Below are positions 33,001 to 39,618 of a DNA stretch of 64,000 bases, one piece after another. The stretch comes from Amblyomma americanum (Eukaryota > Arthropoda > Arachnida > Ixodida > Ixodidae). Numbering within the stretch: position 1 is the stretch's first letter; each line of letters opens with the position of its first letter. The stretch is taken from assembly GCF_052857255.1 (NCBI RefSeq), contig NC_135498.1, positions 162,154,124 to 162,218,123 on the forward strand, read 5' to 3'. Position numbers and translations under genes: made by a program. Under the pieces are notes generated by a model. The model was not told the DNA's origin, ran no database searches, and saw only the letters and a list, made by a program, of their open reading frames with translations.

Positions 33001-33527
33001 AGTTGCTCACTGTCTTATTAGGAAACTCAAATAAGACAACAGAAAACTGAAATGCCTTGCTCGATATCTGCGCTTTTTAAACGAAACTGTTTTCATTTTC
33101 CAGGTCTATGCACACCTTTCCTGCTGTCCTGGTCACGTTACTGGAGCGCAACTCCGTGTTCAAGCCCAACCCCGATTCGACACACTACTATCTGGCCATG
33201 GCGCAGGATTTCAAAGAGCGCCTTCTGGCTACTCTGCGCGATGATGCAGTGCTAATCTGCCCGGCTGCTTTAGGACCGGCGCCATTTCACAACGAACATG
33301 TCTTGAGGCCAGGCCACAGTTCGCTCACGTCTCTCGCCAACATTGGCGGTTGTCCTAGCACGGCCATTCCTATAGGTCTTACATTCGATGGAAGACCCCT
33401 GGGAGTACAAGTCATCGCCGCTCCTTACATGGACAGGCTATGTCTCGCCGTGGCTGCGGAACTAGAGAAGGGTTTCGGAGGTTGGCAGGCGCCCTTCGAT
33501 GGGGTTGGTACGAGCACAGTCCTGTAG
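14835..33527 (+). CDS. Fatty-acid amide hydrolase 2-like gene A (exons 3-8; 5' exons not in window)
   Basis: Six exons with consensus GT/AG borders and matching phases join into the C-terminal three quarters of an amidase-signature hydrolase. Exons: 14835-15044, 22390-22509, 23383-23543, 23852-23947, 31039-31232 and 33104-33527. This family hydrolyses fatty-acid amides such as anandamide, with a Ser-cisSer-Lys triad at a membrane. The cis-Ser lies in GGSSG (codon 15038-15040) and the nucleophile Ser in GTDIGSSIR (codon 22455-22457). The Lys exon and the N-terminal anchor exon should lie left of the window; they were not found between 1 and 14834. The reading frame is intact throughout with no stop, so the gene looks functional. 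The match to the FAAH2 branch (vertebrate FAAH2 and its arthropod relatives) is by length, exon text and the C-terminal phrase EKGFGGW. Substrate is inferred from the family only. Confidence 0.9.
15045..17539. other. Intron 3 of gene A, left part
   Basis: No gene or mobile-element domain was recognised. Open frames here are short and overlap on both strands. The region starts GC-balanced and becomes AT-rich after about 16200. Confidence 0.5.
17540..18375 (+). mobile_element. AT-rich LINE fragment (RT thumb to RNase H)
   Basis: The frame reads HHITKLDPVQNLGLPLSNGA and CRKSPVNSLYVERN (17588-17690), the conserved LINE segment after the RT palm. After several stops an RNase H start follows: YLDASKTAAHVVSAVVQGK (18040-18096), FTTKCYAVCKVLRRIV (18132-18180) and NIIYTDSLSLQT (18202-18236). 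This order is typical of RNase H-bearing LINEs. Its AT content is far higher than that of the LINEs at 10-13 kb, so it is another family or an older copy. The end of RNase H is missing; a related piece follows at 18690. Confidence 0.82.
18655..18688. repeat. ATT/AAT microsatellite
   Basis: A run of AAT/ATT trinucleotides (aataataataattattatcat type) of about 34 bp lies between two LINE fragments. Confidence 0.9.
18690..19195 (+). mobile_element. LINE C-terminal fragment (end of RNase H and zinc knuckle)
   Basis: The frame RFWWISSHVGI (18780-18815) matches the 'WVPSHVGI' block of LINE RNase H, and a broken ERATRAERASS follows. Near 19036-19130 the phrases THTYLLTKQAKPFCERCGDE and FTVSHI match the Cys/His C-terminal knuckle of tick LINEs. 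Stops and frameshifts are frequent. It may be the rest of the element at 17540-18375, separated by about 300 bp of AT-rich sequence and the microsatellite. Confidence 0.7.
19363..20252. mobile_element. hAT-like non-autonomous DNA transposon with 8 bp target duplication
   Basis: The left end starts CAGTGCCGTAGCC (19363) and the right end is TGGCTACGTCCCTG (ends 20252). These are inverted repeats of one another with a few mismatches. The 8 bp outside each end are CTGAGAAG (19355-19362) and CTAAGAAG (20253-20260), a 7/8 match. An 8 bp duplication and CAG..CTG-type termini fit the hAT superfamily. No transposase is encoded. A long foldback (19514-19640) lies inside, and G/C homopolymer runs lie near the right end. 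A second copy of the same family is at 45382-47115. Confidence 0.75.
19514..19640. repeat. Foldback inside the hAT-like element
   Basis: The left arm, starting CATGATTACGAAACATAA, is the imperfect reverse complement of the right arm, ending TTATATGTCTTGTAATCATG. Each arm is about 56 bp, with a short spacer near 19575. The same foldback occurs in the second copy at 46702-46832, so it is a part of the family and not a chance palindrome. Confidence 0.85.
20253..21200. other. Intron 3 of gene A, no gene recognised
   Basis: At 20623 a phrase, CCAGGGTGTTTCAGAGAAG, resembles the end of a DNA element, but I found no inverted partner. The rest is AT-rich and non-coding. Confidence 0.4.
21201..21900 (-). 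mobile_element. Possible 3' end of a minus-strand LINE with ATTT tail
   Basis: An (ATTT)n run at 21201-21226 would be an AAAT-type tail on the minus strand. Upstream on that strand there is a short frame, SSSERVTRRTIPVNIVPLM, ending at 21455. AT-rich 3'-UTR-like text follows. This looks like the 5'-truncated end of a non-LTR element, but no diagnostic RT motif is present. The hairpin element at 21596-21773 is inserted in it. Confidence 0.35.
21596..21773 (+). mobile_element. 178 bp hairpin element with 11 bp target duplication
   Basis: TTGTGAAGAAG flanks both sides (21585-21595 and 21774-21784), so the 178 bp between them inserted as a unit. Its left 38 bp contain GGGCTAGTTGG (21617-21627), close to a Pol III A box. 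The remaining 140 bp (21634-21773) form a long hairpin with about 62 bp arms and only a few mismatches, joined by a short loop. No B box, poly(A) or ORF was seen. The target duplication suggests retroposition, but the hairpin form is unlike a standard SINE. Confidence 0.75.
21985..22270 (+). mobile_element. Truncated LINE 3' end with TCTG tail
   Basis: A short frame reads SRWEDWEVLLMSADPTSQLA and AVTRAADVMSRHDL (22078-22178), ending at a TAG at 22225-22227. 'WE.LL.S.DP..Q' followed by an Ala-rich helix is how many tick LINE ORFs end. A signal GAATAAAG (22240) and a (TCTG)n tail (22252-22270) follow. It lies 120 bp before exon 4 of gene A, so it sits in the intron very near a splice acceptor. 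Confidence 0.6.
22390..22509 (+). CDS. FAAH2-like gene A, exon 4 with nucleophile Ser (phase 1 to 1)
   Basis: The acceptor TGTGCAG ends at 22389 and the donor GTACTG starts at 22510. The 120 bp encode GLASLLSAGGAILGIGTDIG, then SSIRLPSAYCGVFGHMATPG across the border. The nucleophile Ser is codon 22455-22457 in DIGSSIR. Most family members have DIGGSIR or DIGGSVR, so the residue before the nucleophile is Ser instead of Gly. The usual Glu after GGSSGG is Leu here. The fold-defining Arg after Ser-Ile is kept. Confidence 0.93.
22510..23382. other. Intron 4 of gene A
   Basis: This is an 873 bp intron bounded by GTACTG and CCTGCAG. It is AT-rich and no element was recognised. Confidence 0.8.
23383..23543 (+). 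CDS. FAAH2-like gene A, exon 5 (phase 1 to 0)
   Basis: The acceptor is GCCTGCAG and the donor is GTATTA. It encodes TVPSRGHRGVYNQEFIMKM, then HSAGPMTRYASDLVTMLKVM and LTSEARPRMQLEKP. The 'GPM.RYA.DL..MLKVM' block is highly typical of FAAH2-type amidases, where it lines the acyl channel side of the core. Confidence 0.93.
23796..23840. repeat. 17 bp tandem repeat before the exon 6 acceptor
   Basis: The unit CGTTGTCTTGTACATAA occurs twice in tandem (23796, 23813), with a partial third copy. It ends about 12 bp before the acceptor AG at 23850-23851, so it overlaps the branch-point region of the 308 bp intron 5. Confidence 0.85.
23852..23947 (+). CDS. FAAH2-like gene A, exon 6 (phase 0 to 0)
   Basis: The acceptor is TTTGTAG and the donor is GTGAGT. 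The 32 codons read VDLSKLRIFYADDEGCEFF and SRIHPDIRNAVRK. This matches the 'VDL..L.FYY..D.G' block and the start of the helix leading to 'A...L'. Introns 5 (308 bp) and 6 (7.1 kb) flank it. Confidence 0.92.
23948..25068. other. Intron 6 of gene A, left part
   Basis: No gene recognised. A minus-strand open frame at 24605-24988 has no known domain and may continue the degenerate gypsy sequence to its right. Confidence 0.45.
25069..26720 (-). mobile_element. Minus-strand Ty3/gypsy pol remnant (RT palm to RNase H)
   Basis: Read on the minus strand: IPFGLICAPAIFQRRMDGLL (about 26640-26580), then palm QVYLNNIIIGE at 26558-26526. After a nested LINE come LHSGKCKFRQDEISFLGHRI, EALQ-like connection text and VFLGLVNYYRKLLPNLPTVL (25830-25770). 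RNase H follows: WRWNDEQAKPVQIVKEAI (25735-25680), RAECDASPVGIGARLLH (25635-25585), then FVLVTKRKPLTGLL (25432-25390) and IQRWPLFLDDYNYILQYRKG (25345-25286). The palm reads YLNN at 26552-26541; both catalytic Asp are Asn. No integrase was found to the left. Confidence 0.9.
25983..26490 (-). mobile_element. Truncated LINE 3' end nested in the minus-strand gypsy
   Basis: The gypsy frame is interrupted between about 26490 and 25983. The block carries a minus-strand LINE C-terminus: CKVRDCGADIHHLLIVCPAL (26245-26185), a Cys/His knuckle seen at the end of many tick LINE ORFs, then LSPDNPYSYIA. An A-rich end (AAAAAAATAA on the minus strand, near 25978-25988) closes it. The gypsy sequence continues on both sides, so this is a later insertion. 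Exact borders and the target duplication were not resolved. Confidence 0.75.
26721..27127. other. Unassigned intron sequence, GC-rich in the middle
   Basis: The part 26820-27060 is GC-rich, with short open frames on both strands and no recognised domain. It is not needed to complete the FAAH2-like protein, because exons 6 and 7 join directly. Confidence 0.4.
27128..27290 (+). repeat. tRNA-derived SINE head, third type
   Basis: The phrase ATGCGTTAGAGCATAGGCA (27137-27155) and the B-box-like GGGGTTCGATCCCCGG (27172-27187) are spaced as in a tRNA. A short arm, CGGGGG/CCCCGG, can pair. It resembles a tRNA-derived SINE head in the intron; acceptor pairing is poor, so it is not a tRNA gene. Confidence 0.55.
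27298..27985 (+). mobile_element. Ty3/gypsy RT 5' half, plus strand
   Basis: The frames read VTFELKENASSKICQASTVP (27525-27585), KMAEALHQLVAEDV (27601-27642), then VVPIKNGDESRRVCGDFRMT (27686-27745). After a TAG they read PRVDFFAKLNGGKVFTILDL and RQAYNQLPLDEDAKKTAV (27780-27895), which is RT fingers and motif A. The coding sequence ends before the YxDD palm. It is on the opposite strand to the gypsy at 25.1-26.7 kb and lacks the half that one has. The two could be rearranged parts of one family, but this is not shown. Confidence 0.85.
27986..28955. other. Intron 6 of gene A, nothing recognised
   Basis: Open frames overlap on both strands with no domain. The sequence changes from GC-balanced (to about 28400) to AT-rich. 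Confidence 0.45.
28956..29110 (+). mobile_element. Possible RTE-type LINE scrap
   Basis: A short broken frame reads RRNEKQRRHKVR and ADKIRNFAGIRWPRLA (29020-29105). This resembles the 'RGRP..RW.DDI....G..W...A' C-terminus of RTE-group LINEs. It is too short for certainty. Confidence 0.4.
29430..29575 (-). mobile_element. RTE-type LINE 3' end, minus strand
   Basis: The minus strand reads like the last part of the RTE ORF seen at 35.1-35.75 kb: GGACAGGGTTGATTGGAGAG (29550-29531), then ACATGGGAAAGGC, CTGCAGTGGGCG and a terminal ATGATCA/ATGAT-rich end near 29440. The simple ATGAT-type 3' end is usual for this group. It is strongly 5'-truncated. Confidence 0.7.
29700..29975 (+). repeat. 5' LTR end and tRNA-Leu-type primer binding site of a gypsy element
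   Basis: A TATA box (TATAAAAG, 29863-29870) and a poly(A) signal (AATAAA, 29880-29885) lie close together. The LTR ends in ...GATACA at 29961 and is followed directly by TGGTGTCAGAAGTG (29962-29975). This is complementary to the 3' end of a tRNA-Leu, a common primer for such elements. A gag remnant begins about 50 bp later. The left border of the LTR was not found. Confidence 0.7.
30020..30420 (+). pseudogene. Gag remnant of the gypsy element with tRNA-Leu primer site
   Basis: The frame MELVKPPEPLRLKGDIGKHW (30038-30097), then TPFKQRVELFLTATGGTGK and TEMLLSIAREAIEV, stops at 30218-30220. Beyond it NTFCYLENE, VVKKFDAYFASQVSEV and HQRYLFRSRYNAS (to about 30355) continue in broken frames. 'W..F.Q..E.YL.A' and 'F..YC.P..N...ERY.F..R' are the usual blocks of gypsy Gag in ticks and other arthropods. 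The rest of the element is missing. Confidence 0.8.
30421..31038. other. Intron 6 of gene A, right end
   Basis: No domain recognised. It ends in a pyrimidine-rich tract (TTTCCTCCTTCCCACCAG) that forms the acceptor of exon 7. Confidence 0.6.
31039..31232 (+). CDS. FAAH2-like gene A, exon 7 (phase 0 to 2)
   Basis: The acceptor is CCCACCAG and the donor GTAAGT starts at 31233. It encodes VCSYLGSEFGSPVERIRL, EEASASNKMWGAVFTATKCE and FTDDDGRPINPWLELIKIL. This corresponds to the 'W.AM......F...L.......NP..EL.K...G' region of FAAH2. The border leaves two bases (AA), which exon 8 completes to a Lys codon. Confidence 0.93.
31233..33103. other. Intron 7 of gene A
   Basis: The intron is 1,871 bp. It holds one SINE in minus orientation (32235-32480). 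Nothing else was recognised. Confidence 0.8.
32235..32480 (-). repeat. SINE (second tRNA-derived family), minus strand
   Basis: The minus strand reads CGCCACTGCCCTGCGATGGC, AGGTGCTCCCAGTGGTG, TTGCTCTTCCCAAGCG, CTGCCACCTGCCACGGT and TGACGCCGCAAGGTCACGT. The same blocks appear in the same order on the plus strand at 62516-62760. The tRNA-like head is better kept in that copy. It lies in intron 7 of gene A. Confidence 0.75.
33104..33527 (+). CDS. FAAH2-like gene A, last exon (exon 8)
   Basis: The acceptor TTCCAG ends at 33103. The exon completes the Lys codon and then reads SMHTFPAVLVTLLERN, ending at TAG 33525-33527. Family blocks: DFKERLLATLRDDAVLICPA (33211-33270), PFHNEHVLRPGHSS (33285-33327), ANIGGCPSTAIPIGLTFDG (33338-33394) and RPLGVQVIAAPYMDRLCLAV (33395-33453), then EKGFGGW near the end. 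The spacing from 'LG.P....P.GL...G.P.G.Q..A' to the C-terminus matches FAAH2. No stop or frameshift is present. Confidence 0.95.
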
Positions 33528-33975
33528 TGAAATGAGCAACCACTGCTGCACATTAATGTGAAATGTGCTAAGAAAGTTTACCGAATTTAGCAGACAGGCC
33601 TACTGGCACAAAGAGTGAAGGTTCTGAGCAGACCTGCATGATTAAAGAGGTACATGAACACTGAAGAAGTGGTCAGGCCAAAAGTGGCGACAGACGCCAC
33701 TATATCCTGACTACTTTGTGCTGCGGAGATCATATGTGTTGTGCCCAACTTGATACATTTAATCTATGGCAGAAGTAAAGGAAAAAGACTCCTTAGTAAA
33801 GCCTTGTAGAGCGCCCAAAAACTGCGGCTCGTTGTTTGAAATGTCGCTTTACAGCTTACAGTTAACTTCTTCGTCAATGTTCTTGCTATTCTGATGTTCT
33901 CATCTTTGAGAAGTATTCTACACCTTAATTCGAGCTCTGCGCATCAAGCACTGGAGAAAATAAAACTTGCGTATT
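33528..33975 (+). terminator. 3' UTR and poly(A) signal of FAAH2-like gene A
   Basis: The first canonical AATAAA after the stop lies at 33959-33964, about 430 bp downstream. No other gene starts in between. Confidence 0.6.
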
Positions 33976-34980
33976 GGAACGAAAGCCGATTGCACAATGA
34001 AAAACTTCGCTGATTGGCTTTTCTGTTGCGAACGCGCAATGAATTAGCAGGAACCGTTCTCGCGCAAGTGCCTACCGAATTTCTGCCGTCGCAGACGTTT
34101 CAGACAGATCGACACCTGCTTTCAGTAGGAGGAATAAGGAGGTTTTCTCCGGGGAACAGCACATCCGTGAAGGAGACAAATGTGACGACCGAAAATCCTT
34201 GTATTGATATCCTGGCCTATGGCACTGGTATTGTGGGGAATCCGGAAGGCGACGCTTTTGAGCATCTGCGGTTTACGTGCCGACCCATCAGCGTGAGCCT
34301 TATTAATGTAATTGTCAATTGGGAAATTTCAAGGTTTCGAAGCTAACGTCGCAAGTGGGGGGGTTACAACTCAACCTGTCTCGTTTTGTTTCAGAAAGCG
34401 GGTGAAAGCAGTGATCGTTTTTGCAGCGACTCTGCTTAATACACTATATGAGCTGCCTTTCGTCACCTCTTAATTTCTTACGGCCTCTTCTTTGTTATAT
34501 CTTTTGTTGTGTGGAAGACTGTCAACACCAGGTACGTGCGAGACGGGTCAAATATCGTCCTCACAAGGCATGTATTTTGTGGGCTTATGGCGTCTTGCCT
34601 TGCGTTTCATGATAGCCTACTTTCACCTTTGCTGGGGAGCTGCGCATTAGGGCATTATCTTGAGCCTTCGCCTGGCTGATAAATTCTCAGGCCGTCTGGT
34701 TTGCCTTCATAACCTAAGTCGTAAAATACTTGAGACAACTGCTCGGTCCTAATTATTGTTCCAGTCAAGACAACTCTTCCTCAACTTTTAAGGCCTGGTC
34801 GTCATAGGTCCTGTAGGTGGTGCGCTACGCGCCTCAAAATCAAAGCATACGGCCTAAAGACATTTGGCCATAGTCACGCAGCCTTGGCTGTACAATTTGC
34901 CCTTGATTGGAGTAGATGAAATACGTTGCGCGAATGCAACGCGCCCACTATGGTTTCATTTGCTGTCATGGCTGTGATCA
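33976..34980. other. Intergenic, nothing recognised
   Basis: One open frame of 110 codons (34014-34346) has no known domain and no coding support. The rest is non-coding in appearance. Confidence 0.45.
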
Positions 34981-34984
34981 GTCC

Positions 34985-35755
34985 AAACAGAACTGGAGTA
35001 AATTCGCTGATTACATTGCCTTGATGAGCCACTCAGGAGGTGAACTGCAAAAATGATCAATGGATTAGACAGACGGAGAACGGTGGGTTTAAAAATTAAC
35101 ATGCAGAAAGCCAACTAATGTGCAACAGTCTAGCAAGTAAACAACTATTCACAATTGGCATCGAGGTGCTGGAAGTGGTAAAGGAATACATCTACTTAGG
35201 GCAGGTAGCCACAGCTAATCCAGACCGTGAGAGGCAAATAACTAGAAGGATGAGCCTTGAGTGTAGTGCATATGGCAGGTTCTCTCAGATATTGAATGGC
35301 AGTTTACCCATATACCTCAAGAGAAAAGTGTACAACAGCTGTATAGTACCTGCACTCAACTGCGAAGGAGAAACGTGCACGCTAACGAAAAGTGTTCAGC
35401 TTAAGTTAAGGACAGCGCAGGAGCTCGTGGAAAGAAAACTGATAGGTGTAACGCTAAAAGACCGAAAGCGGGCAGAGCGGGTGAGAGGACAAACGCGAGT
35501 TAATAACCTCGTAGAAGAAATCAAGAGAAAGAAATTGGCTTGGGCATGGCATGTAATGCGAAGGCAAGATAACTGCCGGTGCTTAAGAGAAGGCAAGCAT
35601 AGCAGGGGGCGGCAGAAGGTTAGGTGCGTTGGTGAGACTAAGAAGTTTGCAGGCACAGGGCGGGCGCAGCTGGCAAATGACAGGGTTGATTGGAAAGACA
35701 TGGGAGCAGCCTTTGTCCTACAGCGGGTGTTGTCTGGCGGATGATGATGATGAAA
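34985..35755 (+). mobile_element. RTE-type LINE 3' part, plus strand
   Basis: RT palm text reads FADYIALMSHSGGELQ (35005-35050), where FADD is expected, so the second Asp is Tyr. After a frameshift a 208-codon open frame follows (35118-35744). It has VVKEYIYLGQVATAN, then LKRKVYNSCIVPALN, CTLTKSVQLKLRTAQELVER, KLIGVTLKDRKR and NNLVEEIKRKKLAWAWHVMR, ending FVLQRVLSGG. These are the thumb and C-terminal blocks of RTE-group LINEs. A short ATGATGATG-rich 3' end follows the stop. The endonuclease and first half of RT are missing. Confidence 0.92.
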
Positions 35756-36119
35756 TGACAGCGATGTGCGTGATGGTTATAAAAGCAGGACTCTTTTAAG
35801 GGACTCGCCCACCCGTGAAGCTGCCTGCACACAGCACACAAAGTTCAAAAGGCTCTCTTTTCAGGTGCTACCACTGAGGACACGTATAAAGACTGGTAGC
35901 TTCACGCCTCCGTTAGGTATTAGTTCTGGTGCGATTGAGGGAAGCCGACGGGACATATGGTAGACGACAATACTTGTGACCTGTGCGCGATTTATGGTGG
36001 TTAGTCTTCCGCTACGAAATCCTAGCTGGCTTTTGGCAGAACCTTCTGAATAACCACGATAGCAGCTTTCTCCTTTTTTCCAGCTGATGTCCGACTCACA
36101 CAATCAAGACTCTGTTTTC
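35756..36119. other. Intergenic, nothing recognised
   Basis: This lies between two RTE 3' ends of opposite orientation. No coding signal. Confidence 0.4.
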
Positions 36120-36390
36120 TTCCTCCACTTGGCTCACCTGGTTTTCTTATCTGCACCAGCCTCACTATACCCAGTGCAAAACAAAGCGCTCTTCACTGCA
36201 TCAGCCACCAATTAATCGTGTCGTATGCCAGCGACGGCTGTCCACGCAAACCTCCTAATCAGCCCACCTTATTCTCTGAGCCCTCTGCTACGCATACTCT
36301 ATCTTGGAACTCACTCCATTACCGTAAGGAGCAATGGCTGCCTTGCCTTCGCATGAAAGCCCTGGCCTTGCTTATTTCTTCTTGATGTTG
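36120..36390 (-). mobile_element. RTE-type LINE 3' end, minus strand
   Basis: The minus strand contains CATGCGAAGGCAAGGCAGCC (36355-36336), then the GGTAATGGAGTGAGTTCC and GGGCTCAGAGAATAAGG type blocks, then a TGGACAGCCGTCGCTGGC stretch. These match the 'MRR.DN...' to 'W......AG..W..LA' codons of the RTE copy at 35.5-35.7 kb in diverged form. With that copy it forms a tail-to-tail pair. Confidence 0.65.
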
Positions 36391-36845
36391 CACAAATCTG
36401 CATCATAATTTACAACCTAAAGAACAACTTCTGTTCTTGCTTGGATATCATCAGAAGAGCACAAATTCATTTCGCTAGTTTAATATGGGAAGTGTTTTCT
36501 CACAAAATGAATGTTTTAAAAACTGCTGAAACTTTTCCTGATAGAATGGCAATAGCGAAAGTTGTGATTCTCTGGATGAGCATTGCTATATAGGACCTCG
36601 GTAATTTAAGGGTAGTTGCAGTAGTTTTCCTAGTACCTGAGATTGTTAGGGAAGCTGGTAGCTACAGAATTACAATATTCGTGAGCTTAGCCTAGTATGA
36701 AGTAGCGAAAAGTAATTTCGGAAACATATATCAGCGCTGATGGCAGGAATCTTCAAATCTACGTTGTCTTTAAGTGAAAGGGTGTAATAGTCCGAGTGAA
36801 TGAAAAAGGTTTGGTGCCAATAAATTGGTCATATACTGGTTGAAA
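36391..36845. other. Intergenic, AT-rich
   Basis: No open frame or repeat recognised. It may hold decayed upstream sequence of the Tigger element on its right. Confidence 0.4.
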
Positions 36846-37350
36846 ACCGTGTGTAAAACCGGCCAGGAGGCCAACTACGCCGCAAAGCTTTTCTTGTGCT
36901 CGACAGCTTTAGAGGGCACCTAACAGATCGAGTGAAGACTCGACTGGCAGACTGCCGAATTGACTTGGCCGTAATTTATGTGGCTTGACAAGCGTGCTGC
37001 AACCGCACGATGGCTGCGTCAACCGGCCATTCAAGTCGGAATTTCGGCGCTGCTACACCGAGTTCATGGCTGCGGATAACTACGGAACAACTCCGGCAGG
37101 GCTGCTGAAGCGAGCGTCCCTCCAGCAAATGTGCGCTTGAATTCCGCACGCATGGCGTTCGTTGTCAGTGGACACAATCCCAAAGAGTTTTAGAGTCACG
37201 GGGCTGTCAAACGCTATGTACGGCACAGAGGACGACCAGCTTTGGGAACAGGCCATTGAGGCAAGCTTGTCCGACAGCGGTGAGAGTGCCGATGAGCAGA
37301 GCTCGTCCGACGGCGATTATCACGAAAGCAGCAATGAATGGTGAAATAAA
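36846..37350 (+). pseudogene. Tigger/pogo-type transposase C-terminal part with poly(A) signal
   Basis: Broken frames give LFLVLDSFRGHLTDRVK (about 36890-36935) and LADCRIDLAVI, the 'D.F.GH.T..V...L' block around the second catalytic Asp of the pogo/Tigger DDE domain. Further on come VNRPFKSEFRRCYTEFMAAD (about 37022-37080) and an open tail (37162-37344) with an acidic Ser/Glu/Asp-rich end, DSGESADEQSSSDGD. AATAAA follows the stop at 37345-37350. The family's CENP-B-like DNA-binding part is absent. Two or three frameshifts show it is dead. Confidence 0.8.
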
Positions 37351-37734
37351 ATGTCCGTATCTCTCTCCATGTTTTTAATTATCTGACACAACAGTCGCAC
37401 AGGTCTGTGTTAATGTGCAGATATAGGCCTGATTCGTGCATATTCAGCACCTGAGAAAATATGATGAAAAATAGTGATGCTTAAAAAATATATGGGGTAT
37501 TTGCCTCACATTTCGCTTTACACGAGGACCAGTTGCCCACCACTTTGCATCTAACATTAACCAGCTGCCTCCTACTTTGCCGCTATCTCTGTCCAGTAGG
37601 TTCCGAGTTGGATTTAAGGAGACACCATTTGTGTCGCATCTGATATCTTGTTGGTTACCTGGTTAAACTACTTAACGCCATATCAAACTAATTACGCTCA
37701 TGCATGGCAGTTTTCCAACAGCCCTCAGGCGAAA
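37351..37734. other. Intergenic, AT-rich
   Basis: Nothing recognised. Confidence 0.4.
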
Positions 37735-38165
37735 AGTGTAAAACAACTACATAATGCCGGTACTCACCTATCGGTCAGAAACGTGGATGCTCATGAAAAC
37801 GTTTCAGCATAAATTGATGAAAATGCAGCGAGCTTTGGAAAGAAAACGACATGTGTAAAGTTATGAGGCAGAAAAAGGGCTGATTGGGAAAGAGAACAAA
37901 CGCGAGTTAATTACATACTAGTCGAAAACAAGTTCAGTTCATGCAATGCGAAGGCAAATGCCTGATGACCATTAAGGGTAAAGGAAACGAGGCAAGCGTG
38001 GCTGCTAGGGGTGTTAGAAAACTGACTCCGAATTGATGGAAAAGATTAGCAAGTTTGCGGGAATCAGGTGGCTGCATTTGACGCAGGACTAAGTTAACTA
38101 AAGCAATGTGGGAGAGATCCTTGTTCTGCACAAGGTGTAGTGAGGCTAATGATGGCTACAAAGGA
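37735..38165 (+). mobile_element. Degenerate RTE-type LINE 3' end, plus strand
   Basis: The order of blocks matches the copy at 35.1-35.75 kb with many indels. An ACAACTACATAATGCCGGTA segment (37743) corresponds to the 'YNSCIVPALN' region. The series continues with AGCGAGCTTTGGAAAGAAAA (37828), AACGCGAGTTAATTACATAC (37898), ATGCGAAGGCAAATGCC (37944) and GATTAGCAAGTTTGCGGGAA (38043). It ends with a GCTAATGATGG tail. All frames are broken. Confidence 0.8.
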
Positions 38166-39265
38166 GGAACAATGCAAAAACTACAAATGAAACGACAGTT
38201 GTCGGAGTGCACCTAGTGTGCGCCACATGATTCCCGTCACCTGTGCCGTCTGTTTTAAATTTGTTTTTTTCTTAATGCGAAAGCATTAGGAAAAGGCGTT
38301 CGGCGTAAATTAAACTGTCCGCGTTCTTGTGACTCAAAAATTCTTATTTACTGAGTGGGTAGTGATGTTGAAATGCAATTTCTTTGAAAACAAAAAGTGT
38401 GTCAAACGGTATCAAACCCCTATCATTTGGGAGAGGAGCCGGGCACGCTACGTCTGCCCCACAGATGAATGTTCTTTCAATGGGATAAATGAAGGTCTCA
38501 TATGAGCACCTCACACCGCACAGTAGGCTCACTCTCTTACTCTCTTACAGGAACAATGAATATTTCGGGTCGGCATTTATCGCTAACAAATAATACAGAT
38601 CGTAATGACATACGGCCTGTAAGCATAATTTTAGCAGTGTCTTAAAAGCTTGATATTGTTGCGTGGCTGCTAGCTGAAGAATGAGGATGAGGGTTAAATG
38701 ATATCACGAAAGCTCCACCGAATGTTACCTGGAGGCCAGCTGAAGAATGAGGCGTGAAGACCGATGAAAAAGAGATGATTAAATGGCCGCTGGTACAGCG
38801 CGGTTAAGCGCTCCGTCCCGCGCCACTGCAAGCTTTGCTTTCTTCTTGAAAATACCTTTTAAACTCATTCGAGCGAAACCTATTCCTCAGGCTTGCATTG
38901 TAATGACTGCAGGTGCACGTCTTCCTTTGCAGCAGTGCAGAATCTTCTGATGTAACTTGATACTAAAGCTAGCGTCAGTCAACACAGTGACACGTGCTCA
39001 GGGCAACTACAAGGATCGCAAGAATCCTATTTAAAGAATTTCTATTTTTCACAATTCTGAGGGTAACGCTCAAATCGCCCAGAAATGCTGCAGACGCCAC
39101 AGTACTTTTATTTTTTATATGTACCTGAGAGGCGATCAACAGCTCCCATGTATGAAAATATCTAAATACGTTCCAGAGCCGGGCAATTCCTTTCAAGCCA
39201 TTGGGTAATCGAGCATATCCTGCACTTCAGTGAAACAAACAATGCACCTCATTGCACAGTAAGCT
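38166..39265. other. Intergenic, one possible tRNA-like scrap
   Basis: At 38783-38835 the phrase GCTGGTACAGCGCGGTTAAG resembles a tRNA A-box region of the SINE family at 62.5 kb, but no body follows. Nothing else recognised. Confidence 0.35.
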
Positions 39266-39618
39266 CTCTAGGACAAGGATCGTTTAATGCTTCCCACAGT
39301 AGTGGCCACGATGTTGTTTTATGTGCCTTTGGAAGCTTGAAGGAGAGAAGCAGTGTAATGAAGCAAACCGATATATACTATAAATATATGCCTGACGTCT
39401 TAACTGCAGCATGTATATTGTACACTTTTCGCCAGATGAGGGGCGAAACTGTTACTGAAGGCTGGATTGCAGATGTCAGAGACTGTGTGCAAAATTTATT
39501 TCCCCGGCCTAAAACAAGGCATGCCCGCACAAGTTCTTCTGATGGAGTACGAGACGTTTTGAGCGATTACATGGTGAGCATTCTCCACTGCGTTCTCCAA
39601 CTTGCCGAATATTCATAG
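39266..39618 (+). pseudogene. PIF/Harbinger-type transposase C-terminal fragment
   Basis: The frame reads AFGSLKERSSVMKQTDIYYK in context (about 39322-39385), then YMPDVLTAACILYTFRQMRG (39385-39444) and ETVTEGWIADV. 'FG.LK.RW..L......' followed by 'MP.V..AC..LHN.......G' is the end of the DDE nuclease of PIF/Harbinger (HARBI1-like) elements. Only the last part with the catalytic Glu neighbourhood is kept. The N-terminal part is missing. Confidence 0.7.
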
